This document shows positions 27,561 to 39,866 of a DNA stretch of 64,000 bases, piece by piece. The notes under the pieces were generated by a model. The model was given only the letters and a program-made list of their open reading frames with translations. It was not told the DNA's origin and did not search any database. Each line of letters begins with the position of its first letter. Position 1 is the stretch's first letter. Location of the stretch: assembly GCA_013397115.1 (NCBI GenBank), contig VWZW01004700.1:717624-781623 (forward strand), in the 5' to 3' direction. The DNA is from Edolisoma coerulescens (Eukaryota > Chordata > Aves > Passeriformes > Campephagidae). The position numbers and the translations under genes were made by a program.

Positions 27561-30500
27561 ATAAAGTGAGTTAGCAACTGAAAAAACCTTTTATTTCAAA
27601 ATATACTTCTATCACGAAAGGACAATGTGTTAATGATGCATGGTAAACCAAACAGAAGATCAGAAACTAGTCATAAATGATGGGGAAATACCAACTGAAG
27701 AATGGGCTATGTTGGATTATGTCTTTAGTCATCATTTGCCAGAAAGACAATTTACATCCCTTCATCTCCGGCGACCCACTAACCAAAGCATCAGTAATAA
27801 GTGCTCATTGGACTGAGGCTACGAAATCTCCTTGCCAATCCAAAATTTTATTAAAAGGCATCTCAAGCAGCTGCTCATAAATCACAGAAAAAACTTTGAG
27901 GAACATGTCTGTCTCTTCTTTGCCTTTTACTTCCTCTTTCATTTCACCTCCCATTAGCACCAGATCAGAAACCGCCTCCAGAGCCCCAGACTCATGACTG
28001 GAGCACCCCCATGAGCCAGCACTGAGTACAACAGCGAGTACCAGATACCCCAGGCCAAGACCTCGTGCTCTGATCTTCTGTTAAATTATTTGCTAAACTC
28101 ATTTATCCCCTAAAAAATGACAGAATATCACTCCTCTATTGCAGCTCAGCTAGTCTATTATTATTATTAGTAACCTGCACTCTGGCAGCCTCCTGAGTGT
28201 TAAATGTTGTATAAAGTATAAGACAGCATGACCCCTCCTACACCAAATCACAATTTGCAATCACTAAACACAAAAAACCACAGGGGAAAGTAATCCAATA
28301 TTCAGTAATTTAGTAATATCATATACAGAGGGGGTGAATAACCACCATCAGATCAGAAACACACCTTGATAACCGAAGAACAAGCAGCAAAATTATTGGT
28401 TTCGTAATTCTAGATGAGAAAATCGACACAATTTAATGAACAAAGAAGTGAAATGGAATTTATTTCTCCTAAATATCAATTACATTTTGATGTAGAAAAG
28501 TTATTGGTTTTCTGCAAAGACAGAAAGGCCCATGAACTACAGTTATTTAAGGCTTCCATTTTACCTACCACTACAATGTTAACAAAGTATTCAAATGATC
28601 TATTTTCACACTGATATAAGATGGAGTAAATGCCAAATACATAACATTATTTAATGTTTATATAAATATTAAGTATACTTCAGAAGGCTAAGTCCTTTAA
28701 ATAACAGTTTCCATGTAAGAAAAAAAATATCCCTTGATACACTGCAAAAACTTTTCAATAAAATTTCAGGACTATTAAGAATCTTAGAAAGAAAATCTAC
28801 AAACACATATAGCTGAATATACTGGTTCTTTCTGTGCTTTAAACAGGCTGTGTGCATCACAGCTGAGATACAGCACTGCCCCCTAACCAAGGGCCATCCA
28901 TGGGAAATGACCATTCCAGGTCCACATTCCATCATGCACGTGAGCACACACCAAGTAACACAGAACCTCTGCAGGCACAGGCTGCTGTGGAGATTGACAC
29001 CAATGTGTGTTCTAAAAATAAGAAGTCAGCAAGCCAATTATTTTATTCCATGTTTACACCAATCAAGCCAGGTGCTCTTTTAACTTCAAATCTGATTATA
29101 CCTACCTCATTCAGCATTTTTTAAAAATTTGGCACTTTTTCTTGCTTTGTCCTCCTTAATAAAACAGAAGAAAATTTTATATAAACATAAAGAATAATGT
29201 ATGTAATACAGAAATTTAAGTAAACTATCCTACCAATTCTCCATAAAAACTAATGTCACCATGTAAAAGGTTTTCTTCAATGCACACTTGAAAACAAATT
29301 TCAATTCTCTTTTTACAAATGTACATTTCAATTCTGTAATTTATGAGGCATACCATGTTTGTAGTATAACTTTACGTTCACTAACAACAACCTTCTCCCA
29401 CAAATACATTTACAGTGGGAAAAAAATGGTCCTTTACACTTGTGAGTTGTTCCAGAGTTCTCCCAGTGCTGTCAGAGACCATAAAAAAGGCAAATTTTTG
29501 TTAACAATGTATAATTTTTTTAAAAGTTAAAATTACTATCTTAATATGTTCTCTCTGTGTTTTTAGGTCACTTTCCTACTTTAATAAGTACATTTTCATG
29601 AATTTTTCACCTCCACTAATTTATCCAGCATTGTTCTGACAAATAAATTCTATTTCAATTTACTGCCTAATTTTTCACTGTGCTATATTTTATGTTACTT
29701 TCAACCTCTATTCATTTTTAGGAAAATTATTTATTGACATTACATTTCCTGATATATGAATTTTCATATGATAAAGAACGTAAGTGAAAAAAGCCATGAG
29801 TTTAATTTAAAATTCCTAGTATTTAAAGTCTAGCAACTATAAAGCACTAAGATTTTGTTTCAGGGGTTTTGTTTTGTCTTTTTTCTGCTTTCTGGAAGGT
29901 GATAGACCCAACCACACATACAGGGAACTCCATACTGTCATTCTCACTTAGCCATTTTTCAAACATAACCACATGATCGGTTGCCTTTAGCCTCTTCTAT
30001 TCTCATACAATGTACAAAAGACATAATATTTCATACAGAGAGCATCAGCCCCTACGTCCTACCAAATGTAAATTAATCGTATTGAGTTTCCAGAGTAGAT
30101 TATGGACTTTTTTTTAGCAATATCTGTACCATGCTCCTAAATTACTTTTCTATGGTAAAAAACCAAAATGAATCCATTGTAATTTTAAAAGAAAAAAAAA
30201 AAGATATATACACACATATGAATTCAGGTAGGTTTAGCTTAACAAATATTCTTCATCATTAATAGACAAGAATGATAATGCACTTCCTAGTATAAAACAC
30301 TGTTTTCAATTGCAAAAAACTTTGCCTCTTTTCAACCATTCAACCTGACATTCTACACCACAGGTTTTAATTCACTCTTTCTTTAAATACCTCTATAAAA
30401 GTCTCTATTTACATAAACAAAGCTTCAAGAGAACAAGCTGCTTTATTTTTTTTTAAATTACCAAAAAAAAAGATGATATATTGAGAAATGATCTTTTTAA

Positions 30501-31587
30501 GAAGGCCTTAATATTTAACAAAGGATATGCCATTGGACGTCATACAGAAACCAGAAAAAAAAAAGTTACTCTGAGAGTAACTGTAGATCACTCATACTAA
30601 AGAGAATTCTTATATTTTAGAAGCCAAATCCTCCAGACATTTCATCTGCAAGGAGAGTCTTCTAACCTGGGCGGAACACAACCATATCTAAAATGATAGG
30701 TCTGAGCTTCTGTGAGTCATATCAGGTTTTGATCCAGACAGTTGAAATAAGAATAGAAAGCCTCATTTTCCTGAGCTCCCTACTGGGTTCAGGCATCTTA
30801 CAGGAGATGCATTATAATCCTCTATAAATCCTAATATGTATTACACTTATTTCCCAACTCAGCTAAATCTAGAACCCACAACGCAGAACCCAAGCATTCC
30901 TCTGCTAATACTGCTGATAGTCACTGGCAACACATCACATCATACTCTTTCTATGCATTCAGGAGAAATCAAGGAAGAGTCAATGCTAATTCTTTATTAG
31001 TTCCAGTAACAGAGATCAGAGTTGTTATTCTAAAGGTTCCATCCATATGAGGATCAGTGCAAGGCAACCTGATGTAGTATCTTTGTACGCCTTCATTTCT
31101 GTTTATAAAACGAAGACCTGAAGAATTAGAAAATATATTAGAAAATTGGTAGTTTTTCTGTGTTCTTAGTGCTTTCATACCAGTCAAGAATGTTTATGTG
31201 CTTTATTGTGAGGGTTTTTGTTTGCCTCTGATTCAGAGACAGAAAGGCAAAATAATTTTGTTTAATATACATAAAATGTAAATTATTCTAGACAACCCAT
31301 ATGGAAAGTGACATCCAAGATGTGAAGCAATGTTTCAGTTCTGGAACAATATACAATTTTAAAAGGGAAGAATTATCCTAATTGAAAAAACACTTTAGAA
31401 CTTATCTTGGATCCCTTTCTAAGTGAAATCTTATTGAGAAGAACATATAGGGACAATCTTCCATAAGACTCTTTCTACATTCCAGGCAAAAATGGAAGCC
31501 AACAACAACAAAAAAAGAAGTGTTGGTCTAGAGATGAAGGAATAACTGCATTGCCAGAGAATAAAACACAGTGAAGCACATGGGCAC

Positions 31588-31891
31588 TGTCGCCCTGAAT
31601 TTTGCAGTTCTTCAATGTTTTCATTTCTGTAACAAAGTTCTTACACGCTTTCTGTAAACATAGCCATGTTTTGCTAACCGTCCTTATCGTTTGCATTCCA
31701 TTCTCCCTAGGAGGAGACTTTTGATGGATCTTTTCTTTGACCAGTGTGATTGAGAGGTGGTAATTTCTCCCTCCAATCCACGGTGATTCCTAAGAAGATA
31801 TATAATAAAGAGGGGGCCAATTTGGCCCCCTTCTTTCCTGCCTTCTCTCTGAGACCGGAGTTCGCGTGTTCTTTTGTGTCCTAGTGCGACA
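31588..31891 (+). mobile_element. solo LTR, ERVK-like, with 6-bp target duplication
   Basis: A 304-bp element that starts TGTCGC and ends GCGACA, a perfect 6-bp terminal inverted repeat. It is flanked on both sides by GGGCAC (31582-31587 and 31892-31897). A 6-bp duplication is typical of class II (ERVK/beta-like) integration. Inside are a TATA-type box overlapping AATAAA (about 31799-31809), a 19-bp palindrome just downstream (31812-31830), then a CpG-bearing U5 (GAGACCGGAGTTCGCG). The order fits plus orientation. No viral genes are attached, so it arose by LTR-LTR recombination. The exact duplication suggests moderate age at most. Confidence 0.85.
31812..31830. repeat. 19-bp perfect palindrome in the LTR R region
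   Basis: GGGGGCCAA, a single T, then TTGGCCCCC: nine-base arms that pair perfectly. It lies immediately after the TATA/AATAAA block, where an RNA stem near the cap or polyadenylation site is plausible (inference). Confidence 0.9.
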
Positions 31892-32157
31892 GGGCACCAC
31901 ATGAACCTACCATCACTGACACAATTTATCAATGTCTAAATGGAAGGGAAAGGTCACCTCAGGGTACAATAAGGAAAAAAGAACTGTTGGGGAACTGAAA
32001 GAACAAAGGAATGCTTTTTCAATCTCCCAACCACCTAAACAGCTGTGCATCACAAGTGAAAGGCACAACTTTGTTCTATACAACACTACTAGAGCCCAAA
32101 CAATCCTCCATTCTCCTGTCTCTGTTGTGGAGTTTTTTTAGATAGGATCTGTGCAGA

Positions 32158-32719
32158 TGTACTGCATTTGGCCGGGATGAAGTCAATTTTCTTCACAGCA
32201 GCCTGTATGGTCCTGAGGATTTTTTGCATTTGTGACTAACACTGTTGATAACATACCAGAACTCTGGTTATCGCTGAACAGGCCTTGCACAGTGCTAAGG
32301 CTTTTTCCCAGTCTATCCCTCCAGAAGTAGGCTGGTGTTGGCAAGAAACTGGAAGAACACACAGCTGGAACAGCTGATCCACATTATCAAAAGGATGTTC
32401 CATACCATATGATATTTTGCTGAGCAATAAAAACTCAAGAAAGCGACATGGAAGCAGGGAAAGTCATGGTTATGATGTTTGAACTCTCTGTGCTGAGGCC
32501 AAGCTTAACAGAAATTGGTTAAATATCTGTCTGCCAGTGGAAACATTGAATAAATTCCTTTACTTTGCTTGCAAGTATAGCTTTTGCTTCACCTATTAAA
32601 CTGCCTTTATCTTGACCCACAAATCTTTAGGCCTTTCTTTTATTTTTCCCTCCATCCCACAGGAGAGGGGTAGGAGTGAGCAGCTCTATTTAGCCGCTGG
32701 CCAGGGTCAACCCACCAAA
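32158..32719 (+). mobile_element. solo LTR, ERVL-like, with 5-bp target duplication
   Basis: 562 bp, same family as the LTR at 3926-4533 and collinear with it. Shared landmarks are GTCAATTTTCTTCACAGCAG, the CATACCATATGATATTTTGC block before the TATA position, and ATTAAACTGCCTTTATC in R/U5. It begins TGT and its last eight bases are CCACCAAA (family form CCAYGACA). Flanks are GCAGA on both sides (32153-32157 and 32720-32724), an exact 5-bp duplication as expected of ERVL-type integration. It is more diverged than the other copy and has lost most GC-rich segments. No internal genes remain. Confidence 0.85.
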
Positions 32720-33209
32720 GCAGAAGAGGAAGAGCATCCACTAATGACTGCATGCAGTGGGAAAGAGCATAATAATAGGGTCAAAATTATGTTCTGAAGA
32801 CTAATTCTGCAGATGAAACACACTAGGTATTAGACTAATTTTAAAAATTCCTCGCTTGCTCAAGCATAAGTCCAGAGACAAGCCCATATGACATTCTAAT
32901 TAAATTGACCTAAACTGCCAGAGTAGAAAATGTCTAGTGAAACTCTTAGACAAGTCGTCTTGAGACTTTTTTCAGTTCCTTCCTATTTCTGAGCTCAAAC
33001 GTCTGGCAATCACTGAATTCTTCCAAACATGTCTTCTCCCAGACATACATCCAAGAAGGTAAGAATGGCTGTCTGACAGAAGGATGCTATACTGAATGCC
33101 AAGCAAGGCCAGAAGCCAGAGCAGTTTTTTAAGGAGCAGATTTGTGAAGAAAATAAACGAAAGTCCAGGGAAAAGTCGTAAGAAATGAACTTTCCCACTG
33201 ATTATGAAC

Positions 33210-33312
33210 AGACAGGAAAGAAAAAAAGAAGTCAATAAAACATAAATAAATAAAGCAAATAGAGGGGAAAAAAAAAGAAAACAAAAACCAAACAAAGAAA
33301 CAAAAAACACAG
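33210..33312. repeat. A-rich low-complexity tract
   Basis: About 100 bp of A-rich purine sequence, with AATAAATAAA, GGGGAAAAAAAAAG and AAACAAAAACC units. It may be a decayed poly(A) or simple repeat next to the CR1 cluster. Confidence 0.7.
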
Positions 33313-33483
33313 AAGAGGATCAAAATGAAGAGAAGTTGTTCCAGCTTAAAGACATGGCATCCAGGATGTGCCTCATTTATTTGGATTTCTGAGGAAATTA
33401 TACAGGAGTATATATGAGGAGGAGTATGCTGCACATAAGTCACTGAGGATAACAAAGTTCTTGAGACCATTATCAAAATCACT

Positions 33484-34203
33484 CATGGGCAGGGATTCTT
33501 TTCACTAGACCAGGTTGCTCAAAACTCCAACCAGCCTCACCTTTAACTCTTTCAGGTATGAGGCATTCACAGCTTCTCTGTGCAACCCATTCCAGTGTCT
33601 CACCACTCACATAGTAAAGAATTTCTTCTTAATATTTGATCTAAACCTGCCCTCTTTCAGTTTGAAGCCATTGCTCCTTGTCCTGTCACTACATGCCCTT
33701 GTAAAAAGTCCTTCTCCCTCCTTTTTATAAGCCCCGTTTAGATACTGGAAGGTTCTATAAGGTGTCCCCAGAGCTTTTTCTTGTCCAGTTTGAACTACCC
33801 AAATCTCTCAGCCTGTCTCCATAGGAGAGGTGCTCCAGCCCTTTGAGCATCTCTGTGGCCCTTCTCCGGACTCACTCCACTATGTCCATGTCCTTCATAT
33901 GGTGAGGACTCCAGAACTGGCTGCAGTACTTCAAGTGGGGTCTCACAAGAGAGGAGTGGAGGGATTGAATGACCTCCCTTGACCTGCTGGCCACATTTCT
34001 TTAGTTGCAGCCCAGGATACAATTGGCTTTCTGCTCTGCAAGAACACATTGCCAGGTTGTGTCCAGCTTTCCATGCAGCAACACCTCTAAGTCTCCTGAC
34101 AGTTTCTCTCAATCTATTCCCTGTCCAGCCTGCATCTTTCCTTGGGGTTTCTCTGACCCAGGGGCAGGATCTTGCACCTGGCCTTGTTGAATTTCATGGG
34201 TTT
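33484..34203 (-). mobile_element. CR1 LINE, 5'-truncated, minus strand
   Basis: Read on the minus strand, it carries the C-terminal part of CR1 ORF2 and the 3' untranslated region. Landmarks are GGGAGGTCATTCAATCCCTC, GGAGCACCTCTCCTATGGAG, GGCTGAGAGATTTGG, and the final GCAACCTGGTCTAGTG followed by CCCTGCCCATGAG. The last 50-60 bp of the family (the ATTCTATGA tail) are missing on the left. Several stops and frameshifts interrupt the frame. It lies next to a plus-strand CR1, so the two truncated 5' ends face each other. Confidence 0.85.
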
Positions 34204-34255
34204 GGGAACTATAGAATCACGAACTATCACAAACTGTTTCCTCAGTAATCAGTAT

Positions 34256-34728
34256 TGTTCTGATGTGGGCTTGCTGGAGCAAGTCCAGAGGAGGGCCACA
34301 AATATTATTAGAGGGATGGAGAACATCTCCTGTGAAGACAGGCTGAGGGAGTTTGGACTGTTCAACCTGGAGAAGACTCCAGGGAGACCTCATTGCAGTC
34401 TTTCAGTATTAAAAGAAGTTCTTAAATCAAGGAGAGTAACTTTTTACACAGGCAGATAGTGGTAAGACAAGGGGAAACAGTTTTAAAGTAAAAGAAGAAG
34501 TATTTAGATAAGATGTTAGGAAGAAGTTCTTTAGTGTATGGGTGGTGAGACACAGGAACAGGTTGCCCAGAGAAATTAGAGATGCCCCACTCCTGGAATT
34601 GTTCAAGGTGAAGTTGGATGGGGCCCTGGACAAATTCATGCAGTGGGTGGCATCCCTGCTCTTGCCAAGGGGGTTGGAACAAGATGATTTTGAAGGTCCC
34701 TTCCAACCCAAACCATTCTATGATTCCA
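34256..34728 (+). mobile_element. CR1 LINE 3' part, plus strand
   Basis: A fragment of about 470 bp. Its start codes for LLEQVQRRATNIIRGMENIS, then DRLREFGLFNLEK, the end of the CR1 ORF2. It continues through GAACAGGTTGCCCAGAGAA and CCTTCCAACCCAAACCATTC to the terminal ATTCTATGATTCC motif, so the 3' end is intact. It is frame-broken (deletion after EKT) and 5'-truncated, and thus immobile. Confidence 0.9.
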
Positions 34729-35999
34729 TAATCTCCGCTCATAGACGGTCATGTAAGGAATTGTTATGCTGACCCCAGCTTTGTTCCTAGGCCTTGCTCT
34801 CTACTCGGTGGAGCAGGGAGGTCACACAACTCATTAACATCAAATATATCTGTGATTAAGTGTGCTGCTGGTATACAAGCTCATTTAGTCTCCATGCTCC
34901 CAGTTCCTTCTCAAAGTGCTAAAGCTGGCTGTACCCAGTACAAGATCAAGTCTGTGAGAAGCCAATGTACAAAAGTCATTCATATCACAGAATGAGTAGG
35001 AATGGCAAATAATTTGCAGAATAAAAGAGGAGAGCAACTGGAGAAAGAGAACTAGTCCAGCCACTTATGCAAAAGAAAGAAGCGTTAGTCCCAACACAGT
35101 GGTCCAGTAAAAACTTCACCTTGAACACCACACACTGTCCTGTTTATCCATCTTCAAGAAAAATGGACTTACACCTAGAGATTTAGGAGGATGATTAGGG
35201 GATACAGAGCATAATTTAAGAAATATGATGAGACATCTGAATTGTAGTAAAATAAGAAATAAAAAGTTGGAGTAAAAGGACAGCCAAATATTGGAGAAAG
35301 AAGAAAAACAAGAAAGAACAGGCATAAATTGGCTGGGACTGGTTTAAGCAGGAAATTAGAAGATGGCTTGTAGCTGTAAAGAGAATGGTATACTAGTACA
35401 TCTTCAAGTAAGAAAAGTGAGAGCAAAATGCAGTTAAACTAATCAAACTCTACATATAAAATAGTTATGAAAGAGACTATTAAGACTCCTTGTCTGAGAG
35501 CTAGGGTTTGGACTTGATGAGCTAAGAATCATTCATCCTGTCTAGAGACTCATCTTCCATTCATTCCAGACATGCTAAAAGAACAGGAATAATAGCATGT
35601 TTCCTCTTAAAATCAAAAGAATCAATGAAATTTTAATTTGGTACTAAATATGTGTATACCAGTAGAAACTTGGCATTTCTCCCTTTTTCCTCAAACAATT
35701 CCAGGTATTTTTAAGTAACATGCCCTCCCCCCCCAAAAAAAAAAAAACCTACATTTTCAATAGTCAGCTGTAAAGGTGCCTTGGATATTTAAAAATACTG
35801 GTGAGACTTGGGGAATAGTCTTCAATAGGTATTTCTGTGCTGTGTGGAATTCTCTGGCTTGTAGGAGCCTTGTACATTTCTCAAGCACTGCTCTCACAGA
35901 ATACAGTGCAAATGCAACACAGTAGGTGCATTACAATCTTCCCAAAACTATCAGAAAGCATGGTAATGCCAAATTTTCTAAATGTTACCAAAGCAAACC

Positions 36000-36055
36000 A
36001 ATCAACCAACCAAGAAAAACAAACAAAAAAAAAACCAAAAACCAAAACCAAAAAA
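36000..36055. repeat. (CAAAA)n / A-rich simple repeat
   Basis: Units AACCAACCAAG, AAAAACAAAC and CCAAAAACCAAAACC in tandem. Imperfect. Confidence 0.7.
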
Positions 36056-37379
36056 TACCAGAGATGGAAATTGCTATTAAAGACTAAAATAAATACATTT
36101 TAAAACCTTAACCTTAAAAGAACAGCACTCCATCTGTTCTGTTATCTAAATTATAGTCACATATACCATTTTAACAGGATTTCCAGCTAAGTACATAAAT
36201 CTTGTACTATGACCATATACACATATGTCTATATTCTCTAAATTGTTCCACTTAGTAGCGCTTTGCTCTTTTTAAGGCAAACAAAATACTTTACAAAATT
36301 TCTAAGCAGAAAAAGGGGGTAAGTTTTACTACATATGTTTAAACCACATTTTTCAGAATTTCTCTTACATTTGCACATATAACTATTACAGTCTAACACT
36401 AATAAAAAATGCTGCCTTGTAGTTCTGAGGTCCAAAAAGATTTAAGTTCATTAACTGGAGCATTAGAAGGCAAGTAAGTAATATTTATATTCAAATCAAC
36501 TTCAGATCTTATCAATTTATTAAAATTATCAAACTACAGGAATTCCTCATCTGGACTGCACTTAGGACAAGAAAAATCTGAGAAAACCTCCATAGGGAGC
36601 ATTAAAAAGTTTTAAATTAAATATATGTGTTTAATCCCATATCTAGTGCATTCTCATTTCAAAAGGACAGTTCCCAAAGCCTGGATATTGCCATCCAAAC
36701 ACAAGGCAAATATGAAAATATAAACTTCGGTGAAAGAATTCCCCAATGGTACAGACTTGCTGTAATCTTATAACTAAATGCTAGATGACAGTCAGTGTGG
36801 GTACATAAAAAGTAATGCACATGACAAAAATAACCCTAGCAACAGATATAAAGCTCTCTGATAAATTAGCTATCATGTTTAAGGAAAAAAAAAATCAACT
36901 TTTAGTAGTAATCAAGAAAAGCAAAAGCAATAACTTTGGAGTTTATTATGAAAGACATTATACTACTATATATACTTGATAAATACGTGGTATTCTCATA
37001 TCTTTAACCTTTCAGTTCTAGTTACCACCCCTCAGAAAGAAGAAAATTTATTAAATTAAATTTATGAGAAGGACAGTAAGGGTGATCAGAAGCAGAGAAC
37101 GATTTCCATATTGGAAAAATCTATGCGTGGTACTTTTAAGAACCCAAGATCAAACTGAGACAAACTGAAAATATTTAAACTGTAAAAACAAGCAGTTGAG
37201 GGGGCACGTAGAAAATTTTATCCAAACACAATGAATTTGGTCAAGGTGGATATGTTTTCATACAGAGCAAAAAAAGGCTATAAAGCTGCCTGGTGAGATA
37301 TTCCTTCTTACATATTTATGCCTAGCTCCTGTCAAAGATATCAGCCTATATATGGGTGCAGGGGACCAATTTGGTCATT

Positions 37380-37435
37380 TGTACATCTTAATCATTTAGT
37401 CTGTCGCTGTACATATTAATCTTTTAGTCTGTCAT
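37380..37435. repeat. 28-bp tandem duplication
   Basis: Two copies, TGTACATCTTAATCATTTAG and TGTACATATTAATCTTTTAG, each followed by TCTGTC and two further bases, at 37380-37407 and 37408-37435. They lie between a TATATATGG block (about 37349) and AATAAAA (37441), an arrangement reminiscent of an LTR R region, though no boundaries could be found. Confidence 0.75.
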
Positions 37436-39866
37436 TCACAAATAAAATTATTTTGTCTATCTTTTGCGTTATTGAGAAGGTGAGGCAAAACAAGGCATTT
37501 ATTACATAAATTCAAAGAGATTTACAATCCACAGGGTAATCCAGATCATTCTCCACTCTGCAATGAACTGTACCAGTGTAGATTAGCCTCATTAACTGTC
37601 AAGATGGAACAAATGATATTTTGTTCCAACTCTTACAGAAAAACATAGAAAAAATATTTTTATTCCTGTTCTGTGCAGAGAGGGGGGAAAAGACACATCT
37701 CCTCTTGTATTTAGAGATTATTTCCTGAATTCCACTGTAGGTTCTTACTACATCAGGTTATTACAAATCAGGGAAACTGTGGTTTCTCTTATTACTTCAA
37801 CTCCTGATGTCTCCGACCTTTGCAAAATGTACATCAGGTGCATCAGAAGACTCTGAGAAAAGCACAGTGCACCGTTTCTTTCCCAGTACATTTATCAATG
37901 AATAATCAATAATTACTTAGCACAGGACTTCAGATACTTATCTAAATAGTAAATCATATCTGTATTAACCTTATTTTAATATTGCCCATCCATTGTTCAC
38001 TCAAGAGAATGGCTAACTTAGTACCTCATATTCCTATGGAAGTTGAAAAATTCTACTTATTTCTTCACCACTATTTGAAGTGAAAATATTAAAAGTCTAA
38101 GGATGCACTCACATGACATCCCTCACGTTGAAAGTTGTTTATCTTGGTGCACATGACTGTATCATTTACTGAATTAGTGAAAGCCCCCTTTGGCCTCAAG
38201 TCTTATCTGATTCTTTGGCAAAACCCTAATTTCTCACATGCAGATCGCTATATTCTGTAACATTTCTCTTGAATAAAATATCATTCCATAGCAAATAACA
38301 TCCCACTATGAATACACTATGTGTTTCAAAAATAATAAATAGATATTTACATCCCCAGCTTCATCCAAGAGGTTTCACATTATTTATAATTTTATTCCTC
38401 ATCAACCAGAGGAACAACAGGGACTACTGTTACAGACCTGATACCAAATGATATTGCATGCTACATGACTTGTGCCCAGAAAAGAGATCTGTTGATAGGC
38501 ATTACCAAACATAATTGGGTTAGGAAACCCCTTCAGTTGTAATGCCATCTTGTAAAGCACTGTAGGAAGTGACAATAGCAGTCTAGAATTAGCAAACTTT
38601 TTCTCAGCATGCATTTACACATCTGCAACTATTTTCCCCCATGAATTAGTTTTATGGATCTCGTCCACACTAGCGTCTTCTACGGCCTTTACCATAGCAT
38701 ATCCTGCAAAGTTTGAGAGATATCATAACATTTCTTTGGTGTCATGTTCCTCAAAACAAAGGCCTCTAGCCTTCCCCTTAGATTTTTCAGTCACTGACTT
38801 TACTATATCCCTTTTCATATATTTTTTTAACACACTCCTGACAACATTAAACCAAATTCCTAGCTATGACAGTTGTCTTGGGAGTGCGTAATAGCAAATG
38901 TGACTGTTTTCTCTATCATCTTATACCCTTACCTTGGAAAATGATTACTTATAACAATTAGAAACTGAAATTCTTGATGTTCCTGAGACAATTGAATTGA
39001 AAATTTTTAATCTACAATTATTTTATCATTTGAGGAAAAATTAACAGCTTAGTTTTTTACAGGTATTACAAGCCTGTGAAAGCAATTCCAACTCCCACAT
39101 TGTGCATTTGGCAAACAGAAAGGCTCTTCTGGTTCCATAATTGGACAGAGATAAAACAACACACCCAATCTGCAAAGGCTAGAATTTACAAGTGAAGCTA
39201 GGTCCATAGGGATCCCAGAAGTGGCAAAATAGCATTTTGGAAAGACCAACAGAGTCATTCAAATACAACTGGCAATAATATGCCAGTTGAGCTTTGGATC
39301 AATAATGTAACAGAAAGAAAACAGGCGAAAATGGGCTAAATATACGCATAGCTACAGCAAATAATGAAAAAAATTATAAACATGCTTGGTGATTTTACAT
39401 GGCCATATCACCAACAGACTTTCTGATCTATGCCACTTCAAAACACAACAAAACAAAACAAACAAAAAACAACCAACCTCTCTAAAAGTCTGTGTTCTGA
39501 GAAGTTCTTTAAAATATTTGTACATAACATAGCACAAAATATTCCTTGTAGGTGGTTATGACCATAACCTTCCGGGTGACCTCTTTTCTAAATGTTTTGT
39601 AGATCAAATAGAAGACACCAGATGAGCACAAAATTAAATAGAAATCCTGATTTCAATAGACGTTCTCAAAAAGTAAGCCTATAAAAATTTTATTATGCTA
39701 ATATTTGATAATGATCTGATATCTTCAGTTTCTTCATTCTCTTCCTGGAAATGGGCAGTGACTAGAATCAGCAAAGGTTTTTGGTGGAAAGCCAGAGATT
39801 TCCCACTGGTCTTCTGTTACCTTCTAATTTGTACGTGGAGGAAAACAACCTCCTTTTCAAAGTAGT

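Larger units (their letters stand above)
25801..31581. other. AT-rich non-coding DNA with small repeats
   Basis: About 5.8 kb without a supported gene. It includes an exact 14-bp tandem duplication (25903-25930), a 10-bp hairpin (26688-26710), a 21-bp imperfect tandem duplication (27522-27560), and a GC-richer patch at about 27950-28080 of unknown origin. Confidence 0.5.
34729..39866. other. AT-rich non-coding DNA
   Basis: About 5.1 kb with no supported gene. It contains a C8A13 run (35727-35747), a CAAAA-rich tract (36000-36055) and a 28-bp tandem duplication (37380-37435). Confidence 0.5.
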
